A model generated the notes under the pieces. That model did not search any database and was not told the origin of the DNA. It worked only from the letters and a program-made list of their open reading frames with translations. Below, piece after piece: positions 9,273-19,338 of a stretch of 57,043 bases of DNA (positions within the stretch are counted from its first letter, which is position 1; each line of letters opens with the position of its first letter). The position numbers and the translations under genes are program-made. The stretch is from Propionimicrobium lymphophilum DSM 4903 (GTDB lineage: Bacteria; Actinomycetota; Actinomycetes; Propionibacteriales; Propionibacteriaceae): positions 1 to 57,043 of the forward strand of contig NZ_AUIB01000011.1 of NCBI RefSeq assembly GCF_000423485.1, read 5' to 3'.

Positions 9273-10154
9273 ATGACCGTCGATGTCCTCTTTCCATACT
9301 ATGGGGATGTTGAGTTGATGAAGCAGGCTGTAAGAAGCGTGCTAAATCAACAAAACCCAGATTTCCGTCTAGTAGTGGTCGACGATGGATACCCGGATGA
9401 TTCGATTCCAGGATGGTTCGAGTCATTAAACGATGAACGCGTAAGTTACGAACGCAACGAGAAAAACCTCGGTGCCAATGGAAACTATCGCAAATGTCTC
9501 ACGAAGATAGAGAATGATCTAGCAGTCGTTATGGGAGCCGACGACATCATGCTCCCGAACTACCTCGACTGGCTGGTTAACGCAGCTGAGAACAACCCCG
9601 AAGTAGACATCTTCCAGCCGGGCGTGATATCTATCGACGAGAATGGCGCCTACAGCAACACGCTAGTCGAGAAGGTTAAATCCGCATATCGACCAAAAGG
9701 TAAGGGACAGCGAATAATTCAAGGTGAGTCGGCAGCTGCCTCTCTTCTGAGAGGCGACTGGCTCTACTTCCCTTCGCTCGCCTGGCGTACCGGAAAAATG
9801 AAGGAAATCAGTTTCCGTCCCGAATACGATGTCGTTCAAGATCTGGCTTTGGTTTTAGACATCCTTATGCGTGGCGGGTCGCTACTTTTGGACGATTGCG
9901 TCGCTTTCTTGTACCGCCGGCACTCTGGATCAGACTCGTCTTGGAGAGCGCTAGAAGGAACTCGGTTCACTGAGGAACGCGCATTTTTCGAGACCATGAG
10001 TCACGAGATGACAGAGTTAGGGTGGAAGAAGGCGTCAAGAATTGCGAAGATTCACTTATCGAGCCGACTTCACGCATTGACCCTGCTTCCGAAGGCCGCC
10101 TTGAAAAACAACAAAAAGGGCGTCAAGAACCTGACAATGCATTTGGTCAAATAG
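9273..10154 (+). CDS. GT2-family glycosyltransferase
   Basis: The 293-aa protein has the GT-A start VDVLFPYYGDVELMKQ, the motif VDDGYPDD (residues 36-43) and the metal site GADDIML (88-94). The ATG has a clear AAAGGAG site (about 9260-9266). The nearest neighbours are the L,D-transpeptidase pseudogene upstream and convergent galE downstream, so it seems to be a single-gene unit ending at a shared bidirectional terminator. Donor and acceptor are unknown; the location suggests the same surface glycan as its neighbours. Confidence 0.87.
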   Translation: MTVDVLFPYYGDVELMKQAVRSVLNQQNPDFRLVVVDDGYPDDSIPGWFESLNDERVSYERNEKNLGANGNYRKCLTKIENDLAVVMGADDIMLPNYLDWLVNAAENNPEVDIFQPGVISIDENGAYSNTLVEKVKSAYRPKGKGQRIIQGESAAASLLRGDWLYFPSLAWRTGKMKEISFRPEYDVVQDLALVLDILMRGGSLLLDDCVAFLYRRHSGSDSSWRALEGTRFTEERAFFETMSHEMTELGWKKASRIAKIHLSSRLHALTLLPKAALKNNKKGVKNLTMHLVK

Positions 10155-10164
10155 TAAAGGCAAA

Positions 10165-10201
10165 GTTTGGGGCCAGCTAAGATTTCCAACTGGCCCCAAA
10201 C
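10165..10201. terminator. Bidirectional intrinsic terminator
   Basis: A perfect 12-bp stem (GTTTGGGGCCAG paired with CTGGCCCCAAAC) with a 13-base loop lies between convergent genes. T-rich sequence follows on the plus strand, and the A-rich upstream side can serve the minus strand. Confidence 0.85.
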
Positions 10202-10208
10202 TTTTATC

Positions 10209-11189
10209 TTATTTTTCGATCTTGCGAGGCCCCGCCTGCCAGGCATCCCATGCGGATTGGACGATCTCGCGAACACCTGCGGAAGCCGTGAAGTCCATGT
10301 CCTCCTTGATGTGCTCAACCTCGGCGATCAGCTTCGGCGGGTCACCTGCACGACGGCCTTCGATGACGGGCGTGGTGTCCAGGCCAGAAACCTCACCAAC
10401 CGCCTCAACAATCTCTTTGACCGATGTGCCCTGACCGGTACCGACGTTGTAAGCATGGTTAGGCAGGTCGCCGTCGAGAGCATGCATGGCTTCGATGTGC
10501 GCCTGAGCAAGTTCCTTGACGTGCACATAATCGCGGATGCAGGTGCCGTCAGGGGTGTCGTAGTCGTCACCGAATACACGCGGCGCCTCGCCCTTTGCGA
10601 GCCTGTCCAGAACCATCGGGATCAGGTTCATGATGACGGAGTCGCCGAGTTCTGGCCAGCCGGCACCAGCAACGTTGAAGTAGCGCAGGGCTACCCACTT
10701 CAGGCCCCAGGCCTTTTCGCAGTCTTCCATCATCCACTCGCCGATGACCTTCGTGCGGCCGTACGGGTTAACCGGGGAAAGCTGCGCGTCCTCCTTGACT
10801 ATTGCGTCTTCGGGCGCGCCGTAGACGGATGCGGACGAGGAGAAGATCATCTTCTTGACACCCTCGGCCTCCATAGCAGCCAAAACGTTGATCAGCCCAC
10901 CAACATTCTGACGGTAGTAGAACAGTGGCTTCTCCACCGATTCTCCAACCTGTTTCTGAGCCGCGAAGTGGATGACCGCGTCAACCTTGTAATCGCGGAT
11001 TACTTTGCGGATTTTCGCGACGGCGTCGTCGGGAGCAATGTCGATTTTCTCTAGTGGTGCTCCCTGCACGCGATCTTCGGTGGCGTTCGAGAGGTCATCC
11101 ACAACGACGACTTCGGAGCCCTGCTCGCGCAGCAACTTGGTGACGTGAGCACCGATGTATCCGGCACCGCCAACTACCATTACGCTCAT
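10209..11189 (-). CDS. galE: UDP-glucose 4-epimerase
   Basis: The 326-aa short-chain dehydrogenase interconverts UDP-glucose and UDP-galactose with bound NAD. The Rossmann motif GGAGYIGAHV is at residues 6-15, the catalytic region has SSSASVYG, and PYGRTK supplies the Tyr-x-x-x-Lys pair. I chose the ATG at 11189 because GGGAGG lies eight bases upstream and the protein then begins MSVMVVGGAGYIG as in the family; a longer frame reaches 11255 without support. It sits 44 bases behind two DUF6541 genes on the same strand. Together with glf it would supply UDP-galactofuranose for the glycan made here. Confidence 0.95.
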   Translation of the reverse strand: MSVMVVGGAGYIGAHVTKLLREQGSEVVVVDDLSNATEDRVQGAPLEKIDIAPDDAVAKIRKVIRDYKVDAVIHFAAQKQVGESVEKPLFYYRQNVGGLINVLAAMEAEGVKKMIFSSSASVYGAPEDAIVKEDAQLSPVNPYGRTKVIGEWMMEDCEKAWGLKWVALRYFNVAGAGWPELGDSVIMNLIPMVLDRLAKGEAPRVFGDDYDTPDGTCIRDYVHVKELAQAHIEAMHALDGDLPNHAYNVGTGQGTSVKEIVEAVGEVSGLDTTPVIEGRRAGDPPKLIAEVEHIKEDMDFTASAGVREIVQSAWDAWQAGPRKIEK

Positions 11190-11233
11190 ACGCTTAATTT
11201 CCTCCCATACTTGCGCAGCAATCAACTGACACG

Positions 11234-13180
11234 TCATTGCTGACTTGTGCCGCACCCGACAATTTTATAAATAGCCGCTTTACCACTTACAGCAAGCAGA
11301 TCAAAACTGGAATTATTTTTGAAATTATTAAACCCAGCATAAGACTTATCATTTTCACCGACGTAGCGATCACCGAAATCTAGGACATATTCAACCCCGA
11401 GGCGCTTAGCCGCTTCACAAACTTTCGGATTATGCCCTATCTCATCCAGGTGCTCTTCCAAAATACGAACATCATCGGTAGGTTCGTATAGCAAATGGGT
11501 ATTGATAGTTTTTATACCTTTGTACGCGTAGATCATTGATGATCCGTTATTTGGAACTGTGCCTAAAACGGCATCATCGGGTAGCCGGTATTCAGCGATA
11601 TCGAAGATCTTCATTTCATTCTTGTCCAAGAGCATAGGCGAGCCATCGTCACCTGTGCTACCCATCTGGTAATTTTCAGCTGTCTTCTCATCAGAATGCC
11701 TAATGCCTGGTTCAACCTGCGAGAGGATAAGGCTGAATAAAACAAAAAGAATCGCGATGACTCTGACGTCGGTTCGCTTTAATTCCGCACGTTGCACCAG
11801 ACTCTTTAAGACGAGCTTAAAACCAATCACCGCTAATAACAGAGCTGGCACAGAGATGAGAGGCAAAATCCTATAAGGGTCCATGTACCAGGGACCCGTC
11901 ACGGCCCAACGCAACCAAGATATGGCACTTGATGAGACGATACCCCAAGCAAGAACTACAATTCCCCAAATCATCAACAACCAAATACGTTTTCTTCTCC
12001 AAATGCAGATGATAAGGCCACTAACAGAAAAGAAACTAACAACGTATAGCGCGCCATGCCTTATTCCCTCATTGAGCAAGGCAGAACCGAAAGCCATGTC
12101 AAAAGTCTGGCTAGGCTCCCAAATGGCCGATTCTCGCATCGGTCTAATCAAGGCCCAGCAAGCAAATATCATCACCCAGATAAGGAAAAATACGCCAACA
12201 GAAAACCGGAATTCTTTCTTCGAGATTTCACCTGATGCCTTATAGCGACATTTTCTGGCAACCCAAATGATGGTCACGGGAATCATCATCAAAAAGAAAG
12301 CAAATGCGCCGGTGGGGTGAATTAAGCAAGCACCAGCACCGGCAAAGCATAAGAGAACGAATGTCTCAGAAAAAGGTTGCTTTTTATTTACTCCAACATC
12401 AAAAAGCTGCAAACCCAACGCCAGCAATACCGGCAAAAACACATAGGCAGCAAAAAGCGGATAAAGAACCCAATCAAGAAGAGTAACCGGCATTGAGTTG
12501 AAAGCTGGGACAAGTACCGCAGCAGCAATCACGTTCACTAGTTTCATTCCAAAAACGGTTTCCACCAGATAAAAACACGAAATCAACCATGTGAACGCAA
12601 AGAGAATCAGCACTACAGCGTTGAAACTTTCGCCTAACGAACTCGGAAAAATCTCGAGCACCCCGGAAACGATATCGTGAAAACCGTTCGGATAGAACTG
12701 CTTTCCGTTTGCCCCTGTCACATAAAAGACATGTAACGGAGAGCCATTTTTAGTATCGACGATAAAACGAACCGCATTGAGATGAAAGACGTTATCGTAC
12801 GTTTGAGCGATATTACTAGGATGCCGAACAATTCGAACATACCTCATGGCGAGCAGAGATACTCCCGCCAAGAATACCAAAACAATAGTTAAGTTTGTCC
12901 TAGGAGGTCGAAAATTTATCTTACAAGGAATCTTCCTATATATAACAGCAACCAAAACTGAAATAATGAGACTCAGACCAGAGGGGACTCGCCACGTCCA
13001 CGGAATATTAAAAAATCCGAATACAAGACCAGTCGAAACATGCAAAAAAGCTGTCACCAGAGGTGCTATAGCCAACGATCTTAAAAGAGGTTGTCTAGCC
13101 AAAACTAGTATGGCGAAACCAGGCAAATACAACATCGCCAAGCCGACCAAAATAACCGGCAGAAGGCCTAACCAATCCAT
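11234..13180 (-). CDS. DUF6541 family multi-spanning membrane protein (copy 1)
   Basis: The 648-aa protein has roughly 12-14 membrane segments followed by a soluble C-terminal domain of about 150 residues. The layout, and the motif NVFHLNAVRFIVD in an outside loop, fit actinobacterial DUF6541 proteins, which resemble GT-C glycosyltransferases; activity is not established. The ATG follows GAAGGTGAG by a normal spacing. It is paralogous to the gene immediately upstream: both end with GIKTINTH, EEHLDEIG, KRLGV and NNSSF blocks and a final I(Y/F)-VVGC-type segment. The gene is A+T-rich compared with galE. Confidence 0.75.
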   Translation of the reverse strand: MDWLGLLPVILVGLAMLYLPGFAILVLARQPLLRSLAIAPLVTAFLHVSTGLVFGFFNIPWTWRVPSGLSLIISVLVAVIYRKIPCKINFRPPRTNLTIVLVFLAGVSLLAMRYVRIVRHPSNIAQTYDNVFHLNAVRFIVDTKNGSPLHVFYVTGANGKQFYPNGFHDIVSGVLEIFPSSLGESFNAVVLILFAFTWLISCFYLVETVFGMKLVNVIAAAVLVPAFNSMPVTLLDWVLYPLFAAYVFLPVLLALGLQLFDVGVNKKQPFSETFVLLCFAGAGACLIHPTGAFAFFLMMIPVTIIWVARKCRYKASGEISKKEFRFSVGVFFLIWVMIFACWALIRPMRESAIWEPSQTFDMAFGSALLNEGIRHGALYVVSFFSVSGLIICIWRRKRIWLLMIWGIVVLAWGIVSSSAISWLRWAVTGPWYMDPYRILPLISVPALLLAVIGFKLVLKSLVQRAELKRTDVRVIAILFVLFSLILSQVEPGIRHSDEKTAENYQMGSTGDDGSPMLLDKNEMKIFDIAEYRLPDDAVLGTVPNNGSSMIYAYKGIKTINTHLLYEPTDDVRILEEHLDEIGHNPKVCEAAKRLGVEYVLDFGDRYVGENDKSYAGFNNFKNNSSFDLLAVSGKAAIYKIVGCGTSQQ

Positions 13181-13206
13181 GTAAAACTCACCTTCTTTTA
13201 ATATCG

Positions 13207-15183
13207 CTAAGCATTACAGCCGACAACTTCATAGATAGCCGCGTTACCTTCTGACGCCACTTTTCTGAAGGAAGAATTATTTTTTAAGTTGTTCAAACCA
13301 CGATATTCTCTCTTCTGCAACGTAACCAAGTGATTCCCAAAGTCAAGCGCATAATCAACGCCTAGCCGTTTTGTGGCCGCACAGGCATCTTTATTCCAGC
13401 CAATCTCATCGAGATGCTCTTCGACTTCCTCAACATCTTTTGTAGGTTGATAAAAAATATGCGTATTTATGGTTTTTATTCCAGTGAATGCGTATAGGAG
13501 AGAAGAACCATTATTCGTTGCAGTCGCAACTAATGCATCAGATGGGAGGTTATTTCCGGCAAATTCAATAATCTCCCTCTCCTCCTTTGTTAGCAGCATG
13601 CTTTTGTCTCTGATGTAGTTCGCCTGTCTCCAGGAAGGCTCTTTGTCTGAGTAATATCGATAGGTTTCTGCTGCAAAAGAATCAGAAGTAACCAAACCAG
13701 GCTCGATCTGAGTTATTAAACAAGCTGTAGCTATTGAAACCATCAATAAATGGTTCGTCTGAAAACGAGCTAGGCGCGAGTGATTGTTCAGCCATCTAAC
13801 TACTGACAAGGATCCCTCAACGCATAGCGGCACGACCAATATAGAAAGGACCGACAAAATTCTGAGGCTATCTGCGTACCATGGCCCAACCATAAATTCG
13901 CGGACAGTCTCGATCGGAGCGCAAGCGGCAACAATCCAGAAAAAAGCAACGGTCAGCCATGAATACAAAAGAAAACAATTTTTTTTAGAACGAAATACCG
14001 CGAACATGCCTATGTTCATGAGAACGCTTACAGCAATTAATGGCCTAAGCATAGGCCCACCGTTTAGCAGAGCGGAACCTAACGCTTCGCCGGCCCTTCT
14101 GCTTGACCCCCACTGCGCTCCACCGGTCATTTTTGTTCCAACTATCCACAGAGCTACCACAGCAATGGCGATAGTTACGTCAAGTAGCACCAGGTTGGGT
14201 ATACCGCTTTTACTGTGCGATAAGTGGCCGAAACGTTTTTTCAGAGTTGCGTTCCACATAACAAAAACGGGGATAGCTAGTAGAACAAAAGCGTGAGCGA
14301 CTGAAGGATGCGCGAAACACAACCCTATTCCAGCTAGAATAAAGAGACTTATCTGGCTCCAGCGAGGAGAAGGCCACAGAGCATCCTCTTCTAACAGCTC
14401 AAGGAAAAGAGCTAAAAGCACTGGCAAGCTAGAGTAGGCCAATAACAGAGGATACAGAACCCCCCAATACATAGGAAGCATCGGCAGCCCTGTCAATCCT
14501 GCAGCGAACAAGGCTGTAAAGGCCATAGACGTTGGGCTTGATCCGAAAATAACCTTAGCTAGGTACATGCATGAAATCATCCAAGTGCAAACAAAAATCA
14601 CGAAGACTAATGAGTTAACCGCCTCGGCTATATTATTCGGGAAGAAATACAGAACTGAAGCGGCTAGTTCATGGAAACCATTCGGATAAAAACCATTGCC
14701 ATTCTCACCCGTAACTTTTAGAACATGAAGTGGCGAGCCATTTTGGGAATCTAGAACAAACCGTGTTGCATTCAAGTGAAAGACGTTATCAAAAGTCTGT
14801 GAAATGTTCGATGGAGAACCGATGATTCTAAAGAATCTAAAAGCAAGAAAAGACGCGCCCACCATCCCTACCAGTATGGCGACCAAGCACCCCATTCTAT
14901 CTTGATTTTGGCACTGATTTTCTCTAAATACCGAGCTTTTTTTTGCGAAAAAGATAAAAGAACCAATTATCACAGATGCGATTAAAGGAACTATCCAGTT
15001 CCAGCTAATCCCGATAACCGAAAAAAATATAGCTGTCGTTGCGTTGACTAGTACAGTTAAAGCAGGCGCGATCGCTAGAACTTTAAACATAGTTTGCCTA
15101 GCTCCCAGTAAAATTATTATTCCTGGCCCGTACGTAAGTCCAGCAGCAACAAGGACAACGGGGACAAATTCAATCCAGGTCAT
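13207..15183 (-). CDS. DUF6541 family multi-spanning membrane protein (copy 2)
   Basis: The 658-aa protein is a paralogue of the next gene with the same topology and soluble tail. I start it at the ATG at 15183 (MTWIEFVPVVLV), which aligns with copy 1 (MDWLGLLPVILV) and has TTGGAG upstream; a frame reaching 15240 lacks support. Shared blocks include SNISQTFDNVFHLNATRFV, FYPNGFHE and TNNGSSLLYAF. The 26-base gap to copy 1 and the 44-base gap to galE suggest one operon. A lipid-linked-sugar glycosyltransferase role in surface glycan assembly is inferred from context and topology only. Confidence 0.75.
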   Translation of the reverse strand: MTWIEFVPVVLVAAGLTYGPGIIILLGARQTMFKVLAIAPALTVLVNATTAIFFSVIGISWNWIVPLIASVIIGSFIFFAKKSSVFRENQCQNQDRMGCLVAILVGMVGASFLAFRFFRIIGSPSNISQTFDNVFHLNATRFVLDSQNGSPLHVLKVTGENGNGFYPNGFHELAASVLYFFPNNIAEAVNSLVFVIFVCTWMISCMYLAKVIFGSSPTSMAFTALFAAGLTGLPMLPMYWGVLYPLLLAYSSLPVLLALFLELLEEDALWPSPRWSQISLFILAGIGLCFAHPSVAHAFVLLAIPVFVMWNATLKKRFGHLSHSKSGIPNLVLLDVTIAIAVVALWIVGTKMTGGAQWGSSRRAGEALGSALLNGGPMLRPLIAVSVLMNIGMFAVFRSKKNCFLLYSWLTVAFFWIVAACAPIETVREFMVGPWYADSLRILSVLSILVVPLCVEGSLSVVRWLNNHSRLARFQTNHLLMVSIATACLITQIEPGLVTSDSFAAETYRYYSDKEPSWRQANYIRDKSMLLTKEEREIIEFAGNNLPSDALVATATNNGSSLLYAFTGIKTINTHIFYQPTKDVEEVEEHLDEIGWNKDACAATKRLGVDYALDFGNHLVTLQKREYRGLNNLKNNSSFRKVASEGNAAIYEVVGCNA

Positions 15184-15315
15184 CAAGCAATCTCCAAGCC
15201 TCACCTTTAAACACGCCATGCTGATGGTACACGACCTCAACGCGCTAGCATGGTTATATTGTCCTCTACTGCAACACTCTTTTATGGCTAACCCGCCGTA
15301 AAACCGACCCCTTAG

Positions 15316-16488
<1,173 letters not shown>

Positions 16489-16503
16489 TGAGGACTTTAA
16501 GAT

Positions 16504-17373
16504 TTGACGGCTACAACTCTTTCCCAGGAAGGCTTCAGCCGCCCTGGCTCTGGCGGGGGCCTGATCAACGCGCTCAAGAACCCCTTTCTGCTTAAATTGC
16601 TGGTCCGCAAGGAGCTACGCGTTCGCTACCGTGGCTCGGTGCTGGGCATGCTTTGGTCTTACGTCAAACCCGGCGTGCAGTTCCTGGTGTTCTACTTCGC
16701 GGTCGGCGTCTTCATGAGAATGAACCAGGCTGTCGAAAACTTCGCGGTTTACCTGTTCTCGGGAATCGTGGTAGTCAACTTCTTCAGCGAGGCGTTCAGG
16801 AACGCCACGAAGGCGATCGTCGACAACTCTCCGCTGGTGAAGAAGATCTATCTGCCAAGAGAGCTGTTCTGCATTTCTTCGTTGTGGGTGGCCGCCATTC
16901 ACTTCTTCCCGCAGGTCGTCGTCTTGATGCTGGGCGCACTGATTATGGGCTGGCGTCCGGGACCTCTAAATATTCTCGCTGGGCTGGCGGGTTTCGTCAT
17001 CATCGCGGTGTTCGTCCTCGGGCTCGGTCTGCTATTTGGTGCCGTCAACGTGATTCTTCGTGACGCGGAGAACCTGGTCGACCTGATCAACATGGTTATC
17101 AGCTGGACTTCCCCGATTCTTTACCACTGGGATTTCGTGGTGCGGGCAATTGGTTCGGGCACGATGTGGGTCGTCTACCAGCTAAACCCGATCACGCCCG
17201 TCGTGGAGCTCTTCCACTACTGCTTCTGGGCTCCAACGTCCGGCGTGACGTATGCGATGCCGCCGGGAATGATTAAGTTCTCCCTCATCGCAGCGGGCAT
17301 TTCCGCATTTACCTTGTTAATTGGCGAGCTCGTGTTCCAGAAGCTCGACGGGCGATTCGCGCAGGAGCTGTGA
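16504..17373 (+). CDS. ABC-2 glycan exporter permease (Wzm/TagG-like)
   Basis: The 289-aa integral membrane protein has six hydrophobic segments and the amphipathic start LLVRKELRVRYRGSVLGMLW typical of polysaccharide/teichoic-acid ABC exporters. The start is TTG with GAGG upstream. It lies 15 bases after glf, and its stop overlaps the ATPase start. It would form a dimeric channel moving a lipid-linked glycan to the outer face. The glf-permease-ATPase order resembles the galactan export module of mycobacteria. Confidence 0.9.
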   Translation: MTATTLSQEGFSRPGSGGGLINALKNPFLLKLLVRKELRVRYRGSVLGMLWSYVKPGVQFLVFYFAVGVFMRMNQAVENFAVYLFSGIVVVNFFSEAFRNATKAIVDNSPLVKKIYLPRELFCISSLWVAAIHFFPQVVVLMLGALIMGWRPGPLNILAGLAGFVIIAVFVLGLGLLFGAVNVILRDAENLVDLINMVISWTSPILYHWDFVVRAIGSGTMWVVYQLNPITPVVELFHYCFWAPTSGVTYAMPPGMIKFSLIAAGISAFTLLIGELVFQKLDGRFAQEL

Positions 17374-18125
17374 TGAGCGAGAGCACATTGGCTAAGTCAT
17401 ACGAATGCGTGCGCATCGAGAATCTAACTAAGACTTTCAACATTCGTCACACGCACTCGCTAAAAGAGTTCGTGGTTGCGAAGTTCAAACACAAGCCAGA
17501 CGCCGAAGTCAACCGTTTCAAAGCGCTAAACAACATCAATCTTTCGTTCAATCAGGGCGAAACCACAGCGCTCCTAGGGCTTAATGGGTCGGGCAAATCC
17601 ACCCTATTGAAGCTGATTTCCGGTGTTATGCGCCCTGACGAGGGGCAAATCGGCGTTCGTGGAAGACTGGCCGGATTAATCGAGGTCGGCGCTGGTTTCC
17701 ACCCCGACCTAACTGGACGCGAAAACGTCTTCCTTAACGGCGCTATCTTGGGCATGACCGAGAAGCAGATCAAAGAGAAATTCGAAGAGATCGTCGCATT
17801 CAGCGAGATCGAACAGTTCATTGACACCGAAGTTAAATTCTATTCCTCCGGCATGTTCCTGCGTCTTGCATTCTCCGTCGCCGTGCACACCGACCCGGAC
17901 GTTTTCCTGGTGGACGAGATTCTTGCCGTCGGCGACGAGCCGTTCCAACGCAAATGCTTGAACCGCATCCGCGAGCTCCAGAGCAGCGGAAAAGCCCTGG
18001 TTATTGTTAGCCACGACCTAAACATGGTGGCGGATCTGTGTGATCGGGGCGTCGTCCTTGAGCACGGAAACGTAGTGTTCGACGGTGATATTCACAAGGC
18101 CGTCGGCAGGATCAGGGGCGATTGA
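17373..18125 (+). CDS. ABC glycan exporter ATP-binding protein (Wzt/TagH-like)
   Basis: The protein of about 250 aa has Walker A GLNGSGKST, the family-typical signature YSSGMFLRLAFS in place of LSGGQ, and Walker B VFLVDEILAVGD followed by the H-loop SHD. It lacks the C-terminal glycan-binding domain found in some Wzt proteins, so it should not itself select a terminally modified chain. The ATG at 17373 overlaps the permease stop by one base and has AGGAG at 17362-17366; a GTG at 17370 is an alternative. It powers the permease encoded immediately upstream. Confidence 0.92.
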   Translation: MSESTLAKSYECVRIENLTKTFNIRHTHSLKEFVVAKFKHKPDAEVNRFKALNNINLSFNQGETTALLGLNGSGKSTLLKLISGVMRPDEGQIGVRGRLAGLIEVGAGFHPDLTGRENVFLNGAILGMTEKQIKEKFEEIVAFSEIEQFIDTEVKFYSSGMFLRLAFSVAVHTDPDVFLVDEILAVGDEPFQRKCLNRIRELQSSGKALVIVSHDLNMVADLCDRGVVLEHGNVVFDGDIHKAVGRIRGD

Positions 18126-18246
18126 GTCCGCGTTCTTAGAGACTTCTTTACAGACGGATTTAGTATGCTGGTTAGATACCGATCGAAATAGCATTGCTCG
18201 TTTTGTTCCAAGACGACAACCGTCGTCACACGAAGGAAGATTGCTG

Positions 18247-19338
18247 ATGAATCCCGCTATATCCGTTTTGGTTCCTATCTATAACGTGCAGGACTATCTG
18301 CACGAATGCCTGGGCTCGCTTGCTGCGCAGGACATGTCGGACGTCGAATTCATCTGCATCAACGATGGCTCTACGGACGGCTCCCGAGACATCATCCAGG
18401 AGTTTTTGGATAAGGACTCCCGCTTCACCGTCATCGACAAAGAAAACTCAGGCTACGGCGCCTCGATGAATAGGGGGTTGGAGAAGGCAAAGGGCGAGTT
18501 CATCGCGATCCTAGAATCCGACGATTTCACGGAACCGTACGCCCTCAGCACGCTGCACAAGGCGATCACGGAGTCCGGTGCCGATGTTGTTAAGGCAAAC
18601 TTTTGGATGTATTGGTCGACGCCGACTGAGCGCAACGAGTTTTTCGAGGCCATCCCCGCCAATAAGGCGGGCAGGTTGATCGACACTAGCGTCGATCACG
18701 GAATTTTCCACGCAAAGCCGTCCATTTGGTCGGCGATGTATCGCAAATCTTTCTTGGATAAAAACCAGATTCGTTTCCTCGAGACCCCCGGCGCCTCTTT
18801 CCAGGACACCAGCTTCACCTTCAAAGTTTGGGCGTCGGCAGACAAGGTGTATTTCGTCCACAAGCCGCTTGTGCACTACAGGCAGGATAACGAGAATTCG
18901 TCGGTGAATTCTCCTGCCAAGGTGGACGCCCTGTTCAACGAGTACTCCGAGATCACCCGCTGGCTTTCCGAGAACAAGAAGAAGAGTGAGATTTTCTCCC
19001 CCGTCAAGGTCAAGATGCTTTATGACGCGCTGATCTGGAACTACGAGCGGGTGGCCGAGGAAAACAAGGTGCTGGTGCTCGAAAAGGGCAGGGACATGTT
19101 CCTCGACGAGTTCAAAGCTGGGCACGTCGACATCAGGCTGTTCGAGCCGTGGAAGCTGCAGGATCTGAGGACGATCCTGCTTAATCCGCGGGACTACCAC
19201 GACTGGCGCGTTAAGCCAGAGGCGCTCAGCCACAAGGTTGGCAGGCTGATTCAGGACCGCGGTTTCGTCGGCCTGGCAAAAACGGCAGCCAATAAGGCAT
19301 ACAAGAAGGCGAAAGGACTGGCTAAATCGTGGCGCTGA
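18247..19338 (+). CDS. GT2-family glycosyltransferase
   Basis: The 363-aa protein begins MNPAISVLVPIYNVQ, has the motif INDGSTDGS and the metal site ESDDF (residues 90-94). The ATG at 18247 is chosen because AAGGAAGA lies eight bases upstream and the fold starts there; the open frame continues further 5' without support. The region after residue 230 is a helical extension with many charged residues. It follows the exporter pair in the same direction and overlaps the next glycosyltransferase gene by ten bases, so the two are probably translated together. It is likely to act on the exported polymer or its primer. Confidence 0.88.
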   Translation: MNPAISVLVPIYNVQDYLHECLGSLAAQDMSDVEFICINDGSTDGSRDIIQEFLDKDSRFTVIDKENSGYGASMNRGLEKAKGEFIAILESDDFTEPYALSTLHKAITESGADVVKANFWMYWSTPTERNEFFEAIPANKAGRLIDTSVDHGIFHAKPSIWSAMYRKSFLDKNQIRFLETPGASFQDTSFTFKVWASADKVYFVHKPLVHYRQDNENSSVNSPAKVDALFNEYSEITRWLSENKKKSEIFSPVKVKMLYDALIWNYERVAEENKVLVLEKGRDMFLDEFKAGHVDIRLFEPWKLQDLRTILLNPRDYHDWRVKPEALSHKVGRLIQDRGFVGLAKTAANKAYKKAKGLAKSWR

